From the NCBI RefSeq assembly GCF_938028735.1, contig NZ_CALIMF010000004.1, positions 60,294-124,293 on the forward strand: a DNA stretch of 64,000 nucleotides, written 5' to 3'. The stretch is from an uncultured Thermanaerothrix sp. (GTDB taxonomy: Bacteria > Chloroflexota > Anaerolineae > Anaerolineales > Anaerolineaceae). Every line of letters begins with the position of its first letter. The stretch's first letter is position 1. Below the pieces are notes generated by a model that was not told the DNA's origin, ran no database searches, and saw only the letters and a list, made by a program, of their open reading frames with translations. Shown one piece after another: positions 60,922-64,000 of this stretch. Both the position numbers and the translations under genes were made by a program.

Positions 60922-62265
60922 ATGTCCCTAGTTGCGGTATTCAGCCCTTTACAGATAGGCGTGGGCCTCATCCTAGCCCTCATTATCAGTCTGTTCGCCT
61001 ATCGCTTTCAGGCACTCAGCAGGAGCGGTGCCATCGCGGCAACACTGTTGGGAGGCCTCATCTTTGGTCTAGGAGGATTGCCCTGGGCCATATTGCTCCT
61101 AGGTTTCTTCATTACCTCTACCTTTTTCTCACGCCTAGCTCGCACTCGCAAAGCCACGCTAGGAGAGAAATACGCTAAAGATGACCGACGCGATGCTTGG
61201 CAAGTACTGGCCAACGGCGGGATCACCGGGTTAGCCGTGATTTTGTATGCCTGGCAACCCACATCCTTGTGGCCCTGGCTGGCCGGGGCAGCCGCCCTGG
61301 CTGCCGCCAATGCGGATACCTGGGCCACAGAGTTAGGTGTGTTATCTGCCATACCCCCGCGCCGCATCCTAGATGGACAACACGTTGAGCCGGGAAGCGC
61401 TGGCGGCATCACCCCATTGGGCTTACTGGCTGCCCTGGGCGGTGCTACGGTAATCGCAATGCTGGCGGCCCTCCTACCGCCGCCTTCTTTGAAATTCCAA
61501 TTCCCTACCCTAGCGGTGCTGCTTATCATTGCACTGAGTGGTCTCTTGGGTAGCCTGGTGGATTCACTGCTAGGCGCCAGCGTGCAAGCCATGTATTACT
61601 GCCCGGCCTGCCGTAAAGAGACCGAGCGCCATCCGCTCCACGCCTGCGGCGAGCCAACCACCCACCTGCGGGGATGGCCTTGGTTAACGAATGACAGCGT
61701 CAATGCCGCATGCACCCTCAGCGCAGCGCTTCTCGCAGGCGTGATGGGGCTTACTTTGCACATAACACCCGCATTACCTTCAGCAGCCCGTGTCACGCCT
61801 AAACCCACGGGGCTTTTCTTGAGTAGCCCCGCTTTTAGCCAAGGTAACCCCATCCCTGCCCGTCATACTTGCGACGGCGAAGATCTCTCACCCGCACTCA
61901 CCTGGCAAACCGCCTCTGAGGTAGCCAGTTACGCCCTGATCGTAGAGGATCCCGATGCGCCCCTGGGCACGTTCACCCACTGGATCCTCTATAACATCCC
62001 CCCAGGCCGTCAATCGTTACCGGAAGGACTCCCTGTTCAGGAAACCCTGCCTGGAATCGGCGTGCAAGGGCGCAATGACTTTGGCCAGCTTGGTTATGGT
62101 GGTCCTTGCCCACCCCCCGGCCCACCCCATCGCTACCGCTTCACTCTTTTCGGATTGAATCTTCCCCCCACCCTGCCCAATGGGTTAGACAGAACCACAC
62201 TGCTCCGCGCCATTGGCGATCACATTCTCTTCTCAGCAATCCTTGAGGGACTGTACAGCCGTTAG
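60922..62265 (+). CDS. DUF92 membrane protein fused to a PEBP/YbhB domain
   Basis: 447 residues. Residues 1-285 match DUF92 (several membrane segments, DRRDAWQVLANGG, NADTWATELGVLS), a family that includes phytol phosphate kinase-like enzymes. Residues about 295-447 match PEBP/YbhB (IVEDPDAPLGTFTHWILYNIP, GRNDFGQLGYGGPCPPPGPPHRY). The PEBP part would face outside if the topology is usual. I have not seen this pairing as a standard architecture. Confidence 0.85.
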   Translation: MSLVAVFSPLQIGVGLILALIISLFAYRFQALSRSGAIAATLLGGLIFGLGGLPWAILLLGFFITSTFFSRLARTRKATLGEKYAKDDRRDAWQVLANGGITGLAVILYAWQPTSLWPWLAGAAALAAANADTWATELGVLSAIPPRRILDGQHVEPGSAGGITPLGLLAALGGATVIAMLAALLPPPSLKFQFPTLAVLLIIALSGLLGSLVDSLLGASVQAMYYCPACRKETERHPLHACGEPTTHLRGWPWLTNDSVNAACTLSAALLAGVMGLTLHITPALPSAARVTPKPTGLFLSSPAFSQGNPIPARHTCDGEDLSPALTWQTASEVASYALIVEDPDAPLGTFTHWILYNIPPGRQSLPEGLPVQETLPGIGVQGRNDFGQLGYGGPCPPPGPPHRYRFTLFGLNLPPTLPNGLDRTTLLRAIGDHILFSAILEGLYSR

Positions 62266-62444
62266 TCTCCCGCCAGCATGACAAAGATCACGCGCACACG
62301 GGTCATTTGTCACCTTGGGCAGGGTTCAGATTCCTTATAAACGTCACCCTGTTTCGGGCGCATCACTCTATCTTCTTCACTAACGGCTCAAGACGACCCC
62401 CCGTATAATAATCTTGCCATCTTCTTTTCTACGAGAGGACTGCG
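62266..62444. other. Intergenic region with inverted repeat and -10 element
   Basis: TGACAAA (62279-62285) pairs with TTTGTCA (62306-62312). TATAAT at 62404-62409 is the likely -10 for the carboxyltransferase. No T-run terminator is clear, and no RNA gene is seen. Confidence 0.45.
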
Positions 62445-63995
62445 ATGTCTGAAGAAGATCCTCGAATTCTTGAATTGCGTGCTATGCGCGAAAAGGTGCG
62501 CCTGGCTGGCGGTGAAGAACGTATTGCACGCCAGCATGCTCGTGGCAAGTTAACCGCACGCGAGCGAATGGAATTACTCTTCGATCCCGGCACCTTTCAT
62601 GAACTGGAACCCTACATCCAGCAGCGCGATGACGTATTGACCGGCCAAGCCGATAAAACCTTTGGTGACGGCGTGATTACCGGCTTTGGCCAGATAGAGG
62701 GGCGTGTGGTCTATGCTTACGCTCAGGATTTCACCGTTCAGGGTGGGTCATTGGGCGAAATGCATGGGCAAAAGATTGCCCGCGTGATGGATTTGGCCGC
62801 AGCGGCCGGTGCACCCATAATTGGCTTGATCGACTCAGGTGGCGCCCGTATCCAAGAAGGTGTGCGCAGTTTGGGCGGCTATGCGCAGGTTTTTCTACGC
62901 AACGCCCGCTATTCGGGGGTAATTCCCCAAATCAGTCTGATTATGGGACCATGTGCGGGGGGTGCCTCCTACTCTCCTGCCGTGACCGATCTGATTATTA
63001 TGGTAGAGAAGCAATCCTATATGTTCCTCACCGGCCCCGATGTGATTAAAGCGGTAACGGGCGAGGTCGTGGATTTTGAGACCCTTGGGGGCGCCGATGT
63101 TCACCTCGGCATCAGCGGACTGGCACACCTCAAAGCCTCCAATGACCAAGAAGCCATTGCCCTTTGCCGTCGCCTGCTTACCTATCTACCTGCTAACAGC
63201 ATGGAAAACCCACCTTACGCGCCACCGCAAGATGATCCGCAACGCATGGACGAGGCCCTCAATGCGCTGGTGCCGTTGGACCCCACTGTGCCCTACAGCA
63301 TGCATGAGGTAATTGCGCGCGTCATGGATCGGGACACGTTTATCGAGTTGCAACCCACCTTTGCCCAGAACGCCATCATTGGCCTGGCGCGTCTGGGCGG
63401 ATACGTGGTAGGAGTTGTGGCGCAGGAGCCTTCCATCATGGCGGGTGTACTGGACATTGATTCCTCAGATAAAATCGCTCGCTTTGTGCGCTTCTGCGAT
63501 GCGTTCAACATTCCCCTGATCACGTTCGTAGACTCGCCCGGCTTCCTGCCCGGCACCGACCAGGAGCACCGAGGGGTGATCCGCCATGGCGCCAAGGTGC
63601 TCTACGCCTACTCCGTTGCCACGGTGCCCAAGATCAGCGTGATCACCCGCAAGGCATATGGTGGCGCCTATGTGGTTTTAAGTAGTAAATTCATGGGCGG
63701 TGATCTGGCCTTTGCCTGGCCTAGCGCCGAAATTGCCGTGATGGGCCCGGAAGGGGCAGTCAATATCCTCTTCCGCAAGCAAATTGAGGCGGCCGAGGAT
63801 CCAGCCCAAGAGCGGGCGCGTCTGGTCGAGGATTATCGGAAACGTTTCCTTACCCCTTATGCTGCCGCTAGCGCTGGTTACATAGATGACGTGATCGAAC
63901 CCCGCGAGACGCGTCCCAAATTGATCGCGGCGCTGCACGCTTTGCGCGAGAAAAGCACCACTCCGGTGCGCAAGCACGGCAACCTGCCACTCTAA
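62445..63995 (+). CDS. Acyl-CoA carboxylase carboxyltransferase subunit (propionyl/methylmalonyl-CoA type)
   Basis: 516 residues, normal length, complete within the window. It transfers CO2 from carboxybiotin to an acyl-CoA. Motifs: LIDSGGARIQEGV, GPCAGGASYSPAVTDL, FVDSPGFLPGTDQE and KAYGGAYVVLSSK. Crotonase-like double fold. Could work as PccB, AccD-type or methylmalonyl-CoA decarboxylase alpha (MmdA). AGAGGA ribosome binding site. Confidence 0.93.
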   Translation: MSEEDPRILELRAMREKVRLAGGEERIARQHARGKLTARERMELLFDPGTFHELEPYIQQRDDVLTGQADKTFGDGVITGFGQIEGRVVYAYAQDFTVQGGSLGEMHGQKIARVMDLAAAAGAPIIGLIDSGGARIQEGVRSLGGYAQVFLRNARYSGVIPQISLIMGPCAGGASYSPAVTDLIIMVEKQSYMFLTGPDVIKAVTGEVVDFETLGGADVHLGISGLAHLKASNDQEAIALCRRLLTYLPANSMENPPYAPPQDDPQRMDEALNALVPLDPTVPYSMHEVIARVMDRDTFIELQPTFAQNAIIGLARLGGYVVGVVAQEPSIMAGVLDIDSSDKIARFVRFCDAFNIPLITFVDSPGFLPGTDQEHRGVIRHGAKVLYAYSVATVPKISVITRKAYGGAYVVLSSKFMGGDLAFAWPSAEIAVMGPEGAVNILFRKQIEAAEDPAQERARLVEDYRKRFLTPYAAASAGYIDDVIEPRETRPKLIAALHALREKSTTPVRKHGNLPL

Positions 63996-64000
63996 AGATT

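Noticed and set aside
62325..62345. T-loop-like GGTTCAGATTCC suggesting a tRNA
   Set aside because: The conserved A58 is absent and no D-arm, anticodon arm or acceptor stem can be drawn around it.

Overview
The window looks like a chromosomal segment of a Chloroflexota bacterium, most likely Anaerolineae or a relative. This is inferred from style, not from a marker gene. Lipoproteins and membrane proteins carry long Thr-Pro linkers, a secreted protein has an LFLPLVYR-type segment just after its signal peptide, GAF-rich sensor kinases are present, and so is a gene set typical of that phylum (DUF2089/SHOCT pair, LURP-one-like protein, CHAT protease, DegT aminotransferase). GC content is moderately high and coding is dense on both strands. 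I saw no rRNA, tRNA, CRISPR array, phage or intact insertion sequence.

Layout. 1-4.6 kb: a lipoprotein, a PlsY-DegV fusion, a bacteriohemerythrin, a small membrane protein and a histone-deacetylase-family hydrolase. 4.6-15.1 kb (minus): a signalling operon with one promoter near 15.05 kb, encoding REC-GGDEF(degenerate), a 2281-residue kinase with ten GAF domains, a CheY-like regulator, an alpha/beta hydrolase lacking its nucleophile, and an MFS exporter. 15.2-17.4 kb: two secreted proteins. 17.4-19.0 kb (minus): hisD behind a transcription attenuator with a His-rich leader peptide. 19.5-25.5 kb (minus): a sugar operon (GntR, solute-binding protein, two permeases, ROK kinase, SIS protein), probably for amino sugars. 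25.6-31.8 kb: AMMECR1 and flavin reductase, then a cell-envelope operon (amidase, two L,D-transpeptidases, LURP-one-like protein) and a thioredoxin-TPR protein. 32-38.5 kb: NrtR-like and CsaA-like proteins, then a three-gene CHAT protease module (CpXC-TPR-CHAT, zinc ribbon, membrane protein). 38.5-45.5 kb: Mrp ATPase, GNAT protein, DUF2089 and SHOCT genes, MFS, PadR with a cytochrome-b-like protein, FabL and DUF309. 45.6-49.8 kb: a complete ABC importer. 49.9-55.9 kb: Hsp20, biotin ligase, gyrA, and a speD-speD2-speE polyamine operon behind a long structured leader. 56-64 kb: an ArsC-like reductase, a chlI-chlD pair joined by a likely -1 frameshift site, a DegT aminotransferase, a PH-like membrane protein, a DUF92-PEBP fusion, and a carboxyltransferase.

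How the genes connect. Several deal with lipid synthesis (PlsY-DegV, FabL, biotin ligase, carboxyltransferase), although they are not one operon. The polyamine operon may be self-sufficient if the second SpeD is a neofunctionalised amino-acid decarboxylase. At least two genes, hisL and the secreted-protein gene at 16423, have a promoter placed so that the start codon is at or next to the transcription start, which implies leaderless translation.

The most unusual items are the his attenuator, the chlI/chlD frameshift cassette, the PlsY-DegV fusion, the CHAT module and the divergent SpeD.
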